A stretch of 64,000 bases of DNA. Origin: Actinophytocola sp963840275 (GTDB lineage: Bacteria > Actinomycetota > Actinomycetes > Mycobacteriales > Pseudonocardiaceae). The notes under the pieces were generated by a model, which was given only the letters and a program-made list of their open reading frames with translations, did no database searches and was not told where the DNA came from. A program made the translations under genes and the position numbers. How positions within the stretch are numbered: the stretch's first letter is position 1; every line of letters starts with the position of its first letter. The DNA lies in contig CAWIYK010000010.1 of assembly GCA_963840275.1 (NCBI GenBank), forward strand, positions 310,001-374,000. Reading direction: 5' to 3'. Of this stretch, positions 48,803-57,403 are shown piece by piece.

Positions 48803-49854
48803 TTCGGGTGCACTCCTCCGTAGAACGTCGAACTGGACAGCGTGTGCGTGACCCGCTGCACCTTGTCCGCCGAGTTGCCCTCGATCAGCGTCACCTGGTT
48901 GCCGTCCACGCTCTCCACGATCCCGATGTGTTTGCTCGTCTGCGGGCTCTCCGGCCCGGTGCCGAACAGCAGCACGTCACCGGGCCGCGCCGCGTCCAAG
49001 TTGTTCTTCCCGTACGCGAGGCCACGGTCCTGGCCCCACTCGTAGACGTCGCCGGTGAACGGAAGGATCCCGATGTCCACCCCGGACTTCTGCCAGACCC
49101 AGGTCGCGAAGTTCGAGCACCAGTAGCCCGTCGGCCCGTACTTGTTCGCGTTGTTCGGCCCCTCGTGGTATCCGAGCTGCCCCTGCGCCAGCTTCTTGAT
49201 CTTGTTCTGGAGCGCCGAGCCGCCACCCTTGCCCGACGGGCCCTTCGGCTCCTTGTGCCCACCCGACGCGGTGTGGTGCTTCTTGCGCGTCGGGTCGGCG
49301 AAGCCGTCGTGCTCGACGCGGCGCTCGAGCCTGCGCAGCCCCTCCGCGGCGTCCTTCATCTCCCGCTGCACGGCACGCAGGTGCTTGGTCGACTCGTTCG
49401 TGTACGTCCGCACGAGGTCGACGACCTGCCCGACCGCCTTCAGCACGGCCGCCCGCGACCCGGCGCCCTGCACGGCCCGCGCGCCGTCGATCAGCGCGGC
49501 CGCCTTCGTCGTGTACTCGTCGACGAGCTGGACGACCGCCTTGTGGTTGGTGTCGAGCGACGCCGCGGTGCCCGACACGAGCTCGGCGCCCTTCGCGGCG
49601 GCGGCCTGCGTCGTCCCCAGCGCCTTCGTCATCCGCTTCGCCCTGCGGTCGAAGCCCGCCGCGTTGTCGCCGTCCCAGTGGCTGGTCGCGGTCGCCGCGG
49701 TCGTCTTGTGGTCCGCGTGGTGCTGCGCCACCGTCTTCGCGGCCAGGTCGAGCGCCGCGTGCGCCTGGTACGCGTCCTCGGCCTTGCCCGCGAGCTTGTT
49801 GCGGTGCGCGATGAGCTGGCCGGCGACCTCGCGCGCGATCACTCTGCTGTCCAT
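48799..49854 (-). CDS. CHAP-domain protein with WXG/ESX-like helical N-terminus
   Basis: 351 residues from ATG 49854 (354 from GTG 49863). Residues 1-185 are all alpha-helical and lack a signal peptide, with Trp60-Asp-Gly in a loop, like ESX/WXG-type export modules. A Lys/Gly-rich linker (190-212) leads to a CHAP amidase/peptidase domain with Cys246 (YWCSNFATWVW), PGDVLLFGTG and His309 (SKHIGIVESVDG). It probably cuts peptidoglycan and is exported by a type VII route; export is inferred. Two YbaB-like genes follow with 4-bp overlaps. Confidence 0.75.
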   Translation of the reverse strand: MDSRVIAREVAGQLIAHRNKLAGKAEDAYQAHAALDLAAKTVAQHHADHKTTAATATSHWDGDNAAGFDRRAKRMTKALGTTQAAAAKGAELVSGTAASLDTNHKAVVQLVDEYTTKAAALIDGARAVQGAGSRAAVLKAVGQVVDLVRTYTNESTKHLRAVQREMKDAAEGLRRLERRVEHDGFADPTRKKHHTASGGHKEPKGPSGKGGGSALQNKIKKLAQGQLGYHEGPNNANKYGPTGYWCSNFATWVWQKSGVDIGILPFTGDVYEWGQDRGLAYGKNNLDAARPGDVLLFGTGPESPQTSKHIGIVESVDGNQVTLIEGNSADKVQRVTHTLSSSTFYGGVHPK

Positions 49855-49932
49855 GACAGCCACGATCGGCCCGCGCGGGCGCCCGGCGGAAGCCGCGCTG
49901 CACGGATCGACACATCCGCTACACGGGAGGAG

Positions 49933-51051
49933 TCAGACGGCCAGGGCGGTCGCGAGGTCGTGGACGTCGATGCCGATGCCGCGGAGGAAGCTCATCCGGT
50001 CGACCGCCAGCGGCTCGCCGGACGTGAGCGCCGCGACGCACCGGCCGCCGAACGCCGCGCGCAGCTTCGGGTACACGACCCGGTCGGCGACGGCGTGCTT
50101 GAGCCGCAGGGCGAGCGAGCCGGTGCCGCGCCGCGACCCGTACCGCACGGCCACCGCCTCGGCCGCGTCGAACACGAACATGGCGCCGTCGGCGTACGCC
50201 TTCGCCCGCGCCGAGTCGTGGAACCTGGTGAGCAGCTCGGTGCCCGCCACGATCACCCTCGGCCGGAACACGCCCAGGTCGGTGAACAGGTCGTCGGTGT
50301 CGGGCACGTGGCCGAGCGTGGTGCGGGTGTAGACGCAGCACAGCGAGATCAGCCGCGCCGGCAGGTCCGCGAGCTGCAGCAGCACGAGCAGCGAGTTGCC
50401 GGCCCGCAGCAGGTGGGGGAACGCGGCGACGGTGGTACGCACCTCGGCCAGCAGGTCGCCGTGGGTCAGCTCGACCCGCTTGGGGTGGTCGCCGTCCGGG
50501 TAGACGACCGTGGCGATGTCGTCGGCGCGCACCGCGAGCCTGCGCTCGTGGGCGCGGTCGTCGTAGATCTGCCGGCCGAGCGCGGTCAGCTCGTCGACCG
50601 CGGCCGGCACGTCCTCGTCGCCGTCCCGCACGCCGCCGTCGAGCTGCCAGACCCACGCGATCTCGGGCAGCCGGTCGACGACCCGCCGGACGGTCTCGCG
50701 GTGCTCCGCGGTCTCGACGACGACCGCGCACGCGCCGGAGTCGGACAGGATCCACTCGACCTCGGCGGCGGTCGCGCACGCGTCGATCGGCACGGTCTGG
50801 CAGCCGGCGAACCAGGCGGCGAAGTCGAAGAGCGACCACTCGTAGCGGGTGCCCGACAGCAGCGCGATCCGGTCGCCCGGCCGCAGCCCGGCGGCGATCA
50901 TCCCCTTGGCCAGCTCGAGCACCTGGGTGGCGAACTCCCGGGTGGTCACGTCCATCCAGGAGCCGCCGGCGCGGCGCCGGAACCCGATCGTGCCCCCGAA
51001 CCGCTCCGCGTTCGCCCAGACCATGTCGGTCAGGCTCTCCTCGTCGGTCAC
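49933..51051 (-). CDS. Truncated, degenerate FadD15-like AMP-binding protein
   Basis: 372 residues; FadD15-type acyl-CoA ligases have about 600. It starts like them (ESLTDMVWANAERFGGTIGF, GDRIALLSGTRYEWSLFDFA) but the ATP-binding loop that should read TSGTTGRPKG is VVYPDGDHPKRVELTH, without Ser/Thr/Gly residues. The protein ends after FLRGIGIDVHDLATALAV, just before the YGxTE motif and the whole C-terminal domain. It cannot be an ordinary ligase: either a pseudoenzyme or a decaying gene. It keeps the fadD15 position (Rv2187) and good codon usage. Confidence 0.75.
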   Translation of the reverse strand: MTDEESLTDMVWANAERFGGTIGFRRRAGGSWMDVTTREFATQVLELAKGMIAAGLRPGDRIALLSGTRYEWSLFDFAAWFAGCQTVPIDACATAAEVEWILSDSGACAVVVETAEHRETVRRVVDRLPEIAWVWQLDGGVRDGDEDVPAAVDELTALGRQIYDDRAHERRLAVRADDIATVVYPDGDHPKRVELTHGDLLAEVRTTVAAFPHLLRAGNSLLVLLQLADLPARLISLCCVYTRTTLGHVPDTDDLFTDLGVFRPRVIVAGTELLTRFHDSARAKAYADGAMFVFDAAEAVAVRYGSRRGTGSLALRLKHAVADRVVYPKLRAAFGGRCVAALTSGEPLAVDRMSFLRGIGIDVHDLATALAV

Positions 51052-51111
51052 ACCGAAAAACTAGCGTGCCGGCGTGCGCGGCGCGTTTCGAGCCCGTGAC
51101 ATGCTGCACAG

Positions 51112-51492
51112 GTGCCTGCCGTGGATGTGATCGACGAGACGTTCCTAGCCGTGCCGCCCTCCTCGGTCGCCGCCGCGTTCGCCGACCGCCGGGCCTGGCG
51201 CCGGTTCTGGCCCGACCTCGAGCTCGAGGTGTACGCCGACCGCGGCGCGGAGGGCCTGCGGTGGACCGTGCGCGGCGCGCTCGTCGGCACGATGGAGATC
51301 TGGCTCGAGCCCGTGCTCGACGGGACGCTGCTGCACTACTTCCTGCGCGCGGACTTCCCGCCGGGCGCGGCCGGGCGGGCGCAGAAGGAGATCGGCCGTC
51401 GCCAGCGCGCGGCCAAGGGCGTCGCGCTCGACCTGAAGTTCGTGCTCGAGGACGGCCGGCCGCCCGGCGTGCCACCCGCTCGAGGTTCCTGA
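51112..51492 (+). CDS. Conserved protein (Rv2186c-like)
   Basis: 126 residues from GTG 51112. A START-like small domain: VDVIDETFLAVPPSSVAAAF, WRRFWPDLELEVYADRG and VGTMEIWLEPVLDGTLLHYF. Equivalent in position and sequence style to M. tuberculosis Rv2186c. Ligand unknown. It diverges from the fadD15-like gene across 60 bp and is followed 14 bp later by a phosphoesterase gene. Confidence 0.8.
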   Translation: MPAVDVIDETFLAVPPSSVAAAFADRRAWRRFWPDLELEVYADRGAEGLRWTVRGALVGTMEIWLEPVLDGTLLHYFLRADFPPGAAGRAQKEIGRRQRAAKGVALDLKFVLEDGRPPGVPPARGS

Positions 51493-51506
51493 GCTATAAA
51501 GGCGCT

Positions 51507-52304
51507 GTGCGGGTTCACGTCGTTTCGGATGTGCACGGCAACGCAGAAGCGCTGGCCAGGGCCGGAGAGGGCGCGGACGCGCTGCTGGTGCTCGGCGACC
51601 TCATCGACTTCGTGGACTACCACGACCACGGCGGCGGCATCCTCGGTTCGGTGTTCGGCGCGGCGACCGTCGGCGAGTTCGCCCGGCTGCGCCGCGAGCG
51701 GCCCACCGAGCTGCCCGCGTTCGCCAGGAACCTGTGGTCCGGGCTCGGCGACCCCGGCCAGGTGATCGAGGACGCGATCCGCGAGCAGTACACGCGACTG
51801 TTCGCGGCGATGTCGAGGTCGGGGGCCGCGCCGACCTACGCGACGCCGGGCAACGTGGACGTGCCCGACCTGTGGCCGGAGTTCGCCGGCGACGGCGTGC
51901 GGGTGCTCGACGGCGAGGTGGTCGAGCTGGGCGGGCTGCGGTTCGGCTTCGTCGGCGGCGCGCTCCTGCCGCCCGGGGTGGCCCCGCGCAAGGGTGGGGT
52001 GTTCCGGCCCTACCTGCGCACCGACGCGGACTACACCGACGGCGTCGCGCGGCTCTCCGACGTGGACGTGGTGTGCAGCCACATCCCGCCGGACCTGCCG
52101 GAGCTGACCTACGACGTGGTGGCGCGCCGGTCGGAGTTCGGGTCGGCCGCGCTGCTCGACCTGATCGTGAAGCAGCAGCCGAGGTGGGCGGTGTTCGGGC
52201 ACGTGCACCAACCGCTCGCGGCACGCACGCGGGTGTCGCGTACCGAGTGCGCGAACGTCGGCCACTTCCAACGCACCGAGCGGCCCTACGTGCTGCGTTG
52301 GTGA
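51507..52304 (+). CDS. Metallophosphoesterase family protein
   Basis: 265 residues from GTG 51507. Calcineurin-like phosphoesterase signatures: VVSDVHGNAEAL, LLVLGDLIDFVDY, PGNVDVPDL (GNxD/E variant), VVCSHIPPDLPEL and FGHVHQPLAAR, giving the Asp/His/Asn ligands for two metals. The substrate is unknown; relatives act on nucleotides or phosphodiesters. It lies between two START-like genes and is probably co-transcribed with them. Confidence 0.87.
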   Translation: MRVHVVSDVHGNAEALARAGEGADALLVLGDLIDFVDYHDHGGGILGSVFGAATVGEFARLRRERPTELPAFARNLWSGLGDPGQVIEDAIREQYTRLFAAMSRSGAAPTYATPGNVDVPDLWPEFAGDGVRVLDGEVVELGGLRFGFVGGALLPPGVAPRKGGVFRPYLRTDADYTDGVARLSDVDVVCSHIPPDLPELTYDVVARRSEFGSAALLDLIVKQQPRWAVFGHVHQPLAARTRVSRTECANVGHFQRTERPYVLRW

Positions 52305-52331
52305 CGGCTACGACCGGGTAGCCTCCCCGGC

Positions 52332-52766
52332 ATGGCCGACGAGTCCACCCAGTCCATCGTGGTCGACGCGCCACCGCAGGACATCATGGCGGTGATCGCG
52401 GACTTCCCGGCGTACCCGGAATGGGCGAACGCCATGAAGAAGACCGAGGTCCTCGCCGAGTTCGACGACGGCAGGGGCCGCGAGGTGCGGTTCACCCTCG
52501 ACGCCGGGCCCTTCAAGGACGTGTACACGCTCTCCTACGACTGGGCCGCCGACGGCCTGTCCGTCGAGTGGCACCTGGTCAAGGGCCAGATGCAGAAGGC
52601 GCAGAAGGGCCAGTACCTGCTCACCCCGGAGGGCGACAAGACCCGGGTCACCTACACCCTGTCCGTGCAGCTCGCGGTGCCGATGATCGGGCTCTTCCGC
52701 CGCAAGGCCGAGAAGATGATCATGGACATCGCGTTGAAGGAGCTGAAGCGCCGGGTCGAGGGCTAG
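52332..52766 (+). CDS. SRPBCC/START-like lipid-binding-fold protein (Rv2185c-like)
   Basis: 144 residues. START-like fold: TQSIVVDAPPQDIMAVIADFPAYPEW, the reading around LSYDWAADGLSVEWHLVKGQ and a C-terminal helix KMIMDIALKELKRRVEG. Equivalent to the M. tuberculosis protein TB16.3. It likely binds a hydrophobic ligand; no catalytic evidence. The ArsA-like gene starts 36 bp downstream. Confidence 0.85.
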   Translation: MADESTQSIVVDAPPQDIMAVIADFPAYPEWANAMKKTEVLAEFDDGRGREVRFTLDAGPFKDVYTLSYDWAADGLSVEWHLVKGQMQKAQKGQYLLTPEGDKTRVTYTLSVQLAVPMIGLFRRKAEKMIMDIALKELKRRVEG

Positions 52767-52802
52767 CCGGTCGCGGCACGAGGGAAGACAGCGTCTGAGC
52801 GG

Positions 52803-53972
52803 ATGAGCGAAGCGACCAGTCCGGCACGGATTCTTCTGTTCACCGGCAAGGGGGGCGTCGGCAAGACCACCCTTGCCGCGGCGACGGCCGCCCGCCTCGC
52901 GGTCGGCGGCCGCAAGGTGCTGGTGGCCTCCGCGGACCCCGCGCACTCCCTCGGTGACGTGTTCGGCGTGCCGGTCGGTCCCGAACCGTCCGAAGTGGAC
53001 ATCTGTCTGTACGCGGCGCACGTCGACGCGCGCGGGCTGGTCGACCGCGCCTGGCAGGACATCCGCCGCCAGCTGCGCACCGCGCTCGCCGGCTTCGGGC
53101 TCGACGAGCTGGACGCGGCGGAGCTGACCGTGCTGCCGGGCGTCGACGAGCTGCTCGCGCTGACCGAGGTGGCCCGGCTCGCGTCCGAGGGGCAGTGGGA
53201 GGTCGTGGTCGTCGACTGTGGACCGACGGCCGAGACGCTGCGGCTGCTCGCGCTGCCGGAGGCGATCGCCGGCTACCTCGACCGGCTGTCCGGGCCGAAA
53301 CGGATCGCGTTGGGCGGCAAGGGATCCCGCGACGCGGTCGGTCGGCTGGCGACGCACCTCGGCAGGCTGCGGGAGCTGCTCGTCGACCCGGAGGTGACGT
53401 CGGTGCGGCTGGTGCTCACGCCGGAGCGGCTCGTGGTCGCCGAGACGCGGCGGACGCTCACCGCGCTCGCGCTGCGCGGCATCACCGTGGACTGCCTGGT
53501 GGCGAACCGGTTGGTGCCCAAGGCGAAACGCTGGCAGGGCCCGGCGGCGAGCTGGCTGCGCACCCGGCGCGCCGAGCAGGACGCCGTGCTGTCCGAACTG
53601 GACGCCGCCACAAGGCTGCCGGTGCACCTCGTCGAGCACCGGCCGGCCGAACCCGTTGGCACAGGACCGTTGCTGGCACTGGCCGCCGACCTGTACGGCG
53701 ACACCGACCCGCTCGCCGCAGACGGTCCGTACGCGACGCCGCTGCTGGCGATCCGGGCCGTGGACTCGGCCTACGAGCTGACGGTCGCGCTGCCGCTGAC
53801 CGACGAGTCCGATGTGGACCTCGCGCGGGTCGGCGACGAGCTGGCGATCACCGTCGACGGGGTGCGGCGGCTGGTGGCGCTGCCGGTGCTGCTGCGCCGC
53901 CATGTCGTGACGGACGCGGTGACCGGCAAGGGCGGCCTCGTGCTGCGCTTCGAGTCTGGAGGGCCGGCGTGA
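52803..53972 (+). CDS. ArsA/Get3-like ATPase
   Basis: 389 residues. Deviant Walker A LLFTGKGGVGKTTLAAA, switch I SADPAHSLGDVFG, switch II VVVDCGPTAETLRLLALPEA, and the A-loop-like end. The C-terminal 90 residues form a small beta-domain (ELTVALPLTDESDVDLARVG), as in bacterial ArsA-like proteins not linked to arsenic. Equivalent to Rv2184c. Cargo unknown. It overlaps the Cys-rich gene by 4 bp. Confidence 0.87.
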   Translation: MSEATSPARILLFTGKGGVGKTTLAAATAARLAVGGRKVLVASADPAHSLGDVFGVPVGPEPSEVDICLYAAHVDARGLVDRAWQDIRRQLRTALAGFGLDELDAAELTVLPGVDELLALTEVARLASEGQWEVVVVDCGPTAETLRLLALPEAIAGYLDRLSGPKRIALGGKGSRDAVGRLATHLGRLRELLVDPEVTSVRLVLTPERLVVAETRRTLTALALRGITVDCLVANRLVPKAKRWQGPAASWLRTRRAEQDAVLSELDAATRLPVHLVEHRPAEPVGTGPLLALAADLYGDTDPLAADGPYATPLLAIRAVDSAYELTVALPLTDESDVDLARVGDELAITVDGVRRLVALPVLLRRHVVTDAVTGKGGLVLRFESGGPA

Positions 53973-54340
53973 CCGAGCGGGCGGAGCCGGGGAGCCGGCT
54001 GGTCGAGGAGCTGCGGCTGCTGATCGACGCGGTCGCCGACCGCGCCGGGCCGTGGCTCGACCGGGTGTCGACCACAGGGTCGAGCGAGGGGCATCCCGCC
54101 GGCTCCTGCGCATGGTGTCCGCTGTGCGCGCTGGTCGCGGTGCTGAGCGGCGAGCCGAACGAGCTGGCCACGCGGGGCCTCGACGGCGCCGCGGACCTGG
54201 TGGCGCTGCTGCGTGCCGTGCTCGCCGACCGCTGGGACCCCGGCGCGCCGCACATGCCGGGCTTCACCCCGACACCCCGGCCGACCGGTCCGCGGGCGGT
54301 GCAGCGCATCCGCCTGCGGCGCGAGGACGATCCCCGTTGA
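53969..54340 (+). CDS. Small protein with CxxCxxC motif (Rv2183c-like)
   Basis: 123 residues from GTG 53969, on a GTGA overlap with the ArsA-like gene; its stop overlaps the ROK start by a TTGA. The core is GSCAWCPLCALVAVLSGE, three cysteines spaced two apart, which suggests metal or cluster binding. The N-terminal helix and a Pro/Arg-rich tail flank it. Equivalent to Rv2183c in place. Being locked between an ArsA-like ATPase and a sugar kinase suggests a shared unit, but no function is known. Confidence 0.72.
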   Translation: MTERAEPGSRLVEELRLLIDAVADRAGPWLDRVSTTGSSEGHPAGSCAWCPLCALVAVLSGEPNELATRGLDGAADLVALLRAVLADRWDPGAPHMPGFTPTPRPTGPRAVQRIRLRREDDPR

Positions 54341-55284
54341 GAGCGAGGACCACGATCGGGGTGGACATCGGGGGGACCAGCGTGCGGGCCGGGGTCGTGG
54401 ACCGGCACGGCAACGTGGTCGACACCGCACGCGCGCCGACCCCGGCGGGTGAGTCGGCGCTGGAGGACGCGATCGTCTCCGCGGTCGGCGGCCTCGCGGC
54501 CCGCCACCGGGTGACCGCCGTGGGCCTCGCGGTGGCCGGTTTCGTGACCACCGACCGCCGCTCGGTGATGTTCGCGCCGCACCTCGCGTGGCGCAACGCG
54601 CCGGTGGGCGACCGCATCTCGGAACGCCTCGGCCTGCCCGTGGTGCTGGAGCACGACGCGAACGCGGCGGTGCTCGGCGAGCACCGGTTCGGCGCGGCGC
54701 GCGGCGCCGGGGTGGCGCTGCTGGTGGCGATCGGCACCGGCATCGGTGGCGGCCTGCTGCTGAACGGTGAGCTGTTCCGCGGCGCGCACGGGGTGGCGCC
54801 GGAGCTGGGCCACCTGCGTCTGGTGCCCGGCGGCCGGGCGTGTCCGTGCGGCAAGCAGGGCTGCTGGGAGCGCTACTGCAGCGGCACCGCGCTCAGCGCG
54901 ACCGCCGTCGAGCTGCTGGCGCGCTACCCCGGCCGGTCGACGGTCCTGCGCAGGGACCTGGCCGACTCGCGTGCGGTCACCGGCCGCAAGGTGGCCGCCG
55001 CGGCCCGCGAGGGCGACCCGCTGGCGCAGCGCGCGATGTCGGAGCTGGCCAAGTGGTTGGGCGAGGGCCTCGCGATGGTCGCGGACATCTACGACCCGGA
55101 GATCGTGGTCATCGCGGGCGGCGTGTCGGAGTCGGCGCCGCTGTTCCTCGACGACGCGCGCGACCACTACAAGAAGATGATCACCGGCGCCGGCTTCCGC
55201 CCGCTCGCCAGGATCCGCACCGCGCAGCTCGGGGACGACGCCGCGCTCGTGGGCGCGGCGGCCCTGGCGGCCGACGGCGGCTGA
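54337..55284 (+). CDS. ROK-family glucokinase
   Basis: 315 residues from TTG 54337. ROK marks: TTIGVDIGGTSVRAGVVD, the catalytic DANAAVLGEHRFGAARG, ATP loop AIGTGIGGGLLLNGELF, and the zinc site ELGHLRLVPG then CPCGKQGCWERYCSG. It probably phosphorylates glucose with ATP (polyphosphate use cannot be excluded). Last of four tightly spaced plus-strand genes; 9 bp from the end of a convergent gene. Confidence 0.9.
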   Translation: MRARTTIGVDIGGTSVRAGVVDRHGNVVDTARAPTPAGESALEDAIVSAVGGLAARHRVTAVGLAVAGFVTTDRRSVMFAPHLAWRNAPVGDRISERLGLPVVLEHDANAAVLGEHRFGAARGAGVALLVAIGTGIGGGLLLNGELFRGAHGVAPELGHLRLVPGGRACPCGKQGCWERYCSGTALSATAVELLARYPGRSTVLRRDLADSRAVTGRKVAAAAREGDPLAQRAMSELAKWLGEGLAMVADIYDPEIVVIAGGVSESAPLFLDDARDHYKKMITGAGFRPLARIRTAQLGDDAALVGAAALAADGG

Positions 55285-55293
55285 GGGAAAGCG

Positions 55294-55758
55294 TCAGATC
55301 TGGGCGCCGTCGTCGCGCTCGCCGTGGTCCTTCGGCGACTGGCGCACCCGCAGTAGCAGCATCCCGCCGCCGCAGGTGACCGCGATCAACGCGATCGGCG
55401 TCGCGATCCGGGCCGACAACCCGACCAGCGTCGGCACGATCAGCAGCACGACACCGACGACGATCAGGGCCAGCGCGACGATCGTCAACGGTCGCAGCCG
55501 AGGCAGGGGCGGCGGCTCCGGCGGGACGTAGTGCTCCTCGTCGGTGCCCCACGACCAGTCCCATTCGCCCTCGTGTCCGCGCCACGACGGTGCCGGTGGC
55601 GCGGGCGGCCCGGTGGCCGCGGCGGGCGCGGGAGGCGGGTCCGGCTCGGTGGGGGGATCGTCGTCGACGTCGGGCACAGTCCTGCCGACGCCCTCGCGTT
55701 CGAGATCCGCCACGATCTCCGCGAACGCGGCGTCGACGTCGTCCGGCCGGTCTGACAC
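55294..55758 (-). CDS. Conserved actinobacterial two-helix membrane protein
   Basis: 154 residues from GTG 55758 behind GAGGAGG. The N-terminal 85 residues are acidic and Pro-rich with a Trp-rich patch (GHEGEWDWSWGTDEEHYVPP), then two membrane helices (TIVALALIVVGVVLLIVP and IATPIALIAVTCGGGMLLL) and a charged tail. Function unknown. It lies divergent from the acyltransferase gene with 250 bp between them. Confidence 0.75.
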   Translation of the reverse strand: MSDRPDDVDAAFAEIVADLEREGVGRTVPDVDDDPPTEPDPPPAPAAATGPPAPPAPSWRGHEGEWDWSWGTDEEHYVPPEPPPLPRLRPLTIVALALIVVGVVLLIVPTLVGLSARIATPIALIAVTCGGGMLLLRVRQSPKDHGERDDGAQI

Positions 55759-56008
55759 CCAGGCCTCCTCGGTTCGGGGAGCACGCGAGCAGGTATGTGG
55801 CCATAGTCGCACGAACCGGGAGACAGATGGCCGGATCCGTGCCCCATGTTTACTCGTTGGGTACCGTGGGGGCTGGCGGGGGCCGGGCCTTGGGACAGTT
55901 AGCCCTGTTACATGTTCCGACATTCGGGTGGCGAAGCATTGTGCGCGTCCGCCACCCTTCGTACGCTCGACAAACGGTCGGGAGCCAGAGAGGGAGGCGC
56001 GGGAAGCA

Positions 56009-56779
56009 GTGCTGTACTTCTTGATGAAGTGGGTGTTCCTGGGCCCGGTGCTCAAGCTCTTCTTCCGACCGGAGGTCGAGGGCGCGGAGAACATCCCGGA
56101 GTCCGGCGGCGCGCTGCTCGCCAGCAACCACCTCGCCGTCGCCGACTCGTTCTTCCTGCCGCTCATGCTGAGCAGGCGCGTCACGTTCCCCGCGAAGCTC
56201 GAGTACTTCACGCAGCCGGGCATCAAGGGCCGGCTGAAGAAGTGGTTCTTCACCGGCATGGGCCAGATCCCCATCGACCGCTCCGGCGGCGCCGCCGCGC
56301 AGGCCGCGCTGGACACCGGCATCCGGCTGCTGCGCGAGGGTCACCTGCTCGGCATCTACCCGGAGGGCACGCGCTCGCCGGACGGCCGCCTGTACAAGGG
56401 CAAGACCGGCCTGGCCCGCATGGTGCTCGAGTCGCGCGTCCAGGTCGTGCCGGTCGCCATGTTCGACACGGACAAGGCGAACCCGATCGGCTCGAAGATG
56501 TGGCGGCCGCACAAGATCCGCATCAAGATCGGCAAGCCGATGGACTTCTCGCGGTACGAGGGCCTGTCCGGCGACCGGTTCGTCGAGCGGTCGATCACCG
56601 ACGAGATCATGTACGCCCTGATGGAGCTGTCCGGTCAGGAGTACGTGGACATCTACGCGGCGAAGGCGAAGGAACTGCTCGCCGCGCAGGAGGCCGGCGA
56701 GCCGGCCGCGCTGCCGACGCAGGAACGCCGCACGGCGGGCCGCGACGCCGACCGCATCCCGGAGACCGAGGCGGGCTGA
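56009..56779 (+). CDS. 1-acyl-sn-glycerol-3-phosphate acyltransferase (PlsC family)
   Basis: 256 residues from GTG 56009 after GAGGGAGG; ATG 56024 is an alternative. PlsC motifs: NHxxxxD (ASNHLAVADSFFLP), the second block GMGQIPIDRSGG, and LGIYPEGTRSPDGRLYKGK (acyl-acceptor binding), then VVPVAMFDTDKANPIG. A hydrophobic N-terminus associates with the membrane. Equivalent to Rv2182c. The long frame upstream to 55544 belongs to the opposite gene's shadow. Confidence 0.9.
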   Translation: MLYFLMKWVFLGPVLKLFFRPEVEGAENIPESGGALLASNHLAVADSFFLPLMLSRRVTFPAKLEYFTQPGIKGRLKKWFFTGMGQIPIDRSGGAAAQAALDTGIRLLREGHLLGIYPEGTRSPDGRLYKGKTGLARMVLESRVQVVPVAMFDTDKANPIGSKMWRPHKIRIKIGKPMDFSRYEGLSGDRFVERSITDEIMYALMELSGQEYVDIYAAKAKELLAAQEAGEPAALPTQERRTAGRDADRIPETEAG

Positions 56780-56799
56780 GTACCTCCTAGTCTTCTCCG

Positions 56800-57303
56800 G
56801 TGCGGTTCTTCTACGACACGGAGTTCATCGAGGACGGAACGACGATCGACCTGGTGTCGATCGGTGTCGTCGACGAGCACGGCCGTGAGTTCTACGCGGT
56901 GTCCACCGAGTTCGACCCCGGCCGGGCCGGGCAGTGGGTGCGCGACCACGTCCTCGACAAGCTGCCCTCGCCCGCCGACCCGGCGTGGTGCGACCGGGCG
57001 GCCATCAGGTCACGGCTGCTGAAGTTCTTGAACCGCGATCGCGAGCGGGTCGAGCTGTGGGCCTGGTTCGCGGCCTACGACCACGTCGCCCTCGCCCAGC
57101 TCTGGGGAGACATGCCGGCGCTGCCGCGCGAGCTGCCGCGGTTCACCCGCGAGCTGCGCCAGCGGTGGGAGGACGTGGGCAAACCGACGCTGCCACCACC
57201 GCCGACCGACGCGCACGACGCCCTCGCCGACGCCCGGCACAACCTCGCGCGGTGGCGTGTCATCGAGGCGGAGCGGGTTCGCCGCGGGTTCCCGAACAGT
57301 TAG
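56800..57303 (+). CDS. 3'-5' exoribonuclease (Rv2179c type)
   Basis: 167 residues from GTG 56800. A DEDD-type nuclease: FFYDTEFIEDGTTIDLVSIG (Asp, Glu), LWAWFAAYDHVALAQLWGDM (Asp) and DAHDALADARHNLARW (His, Asp). M. tuberculosis Rv2179c is a characterised founding member of this exoribonuclease family. It follows the acyltransferase gene by 20 bp. Confidence 0.9.
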   Translation: MRFFYDTEFIEDGTTIDLVSIGVVDEHGREFYAVSTEFDPGRAGQWVRDHVLDKLPSPADPAWCDRAAIRSRLLKFLNRDRERVELWAWFAAYDHVALAQLWGDMPALPRELPRFTRELRQRWEDVGKPTLPPPPTDAHDALADARHNLARWRVIEAERVRRGFPNS

Positions 57304-57403
57304 CCGGGGTTGCTTGCTGCACCGATACAGAGGATGGCACGCTACGGGCTGAAACGACCCGAACAGGACCCGAGCTCTAGCGGCCGGATGGAGGATCGAG
57401 CAC

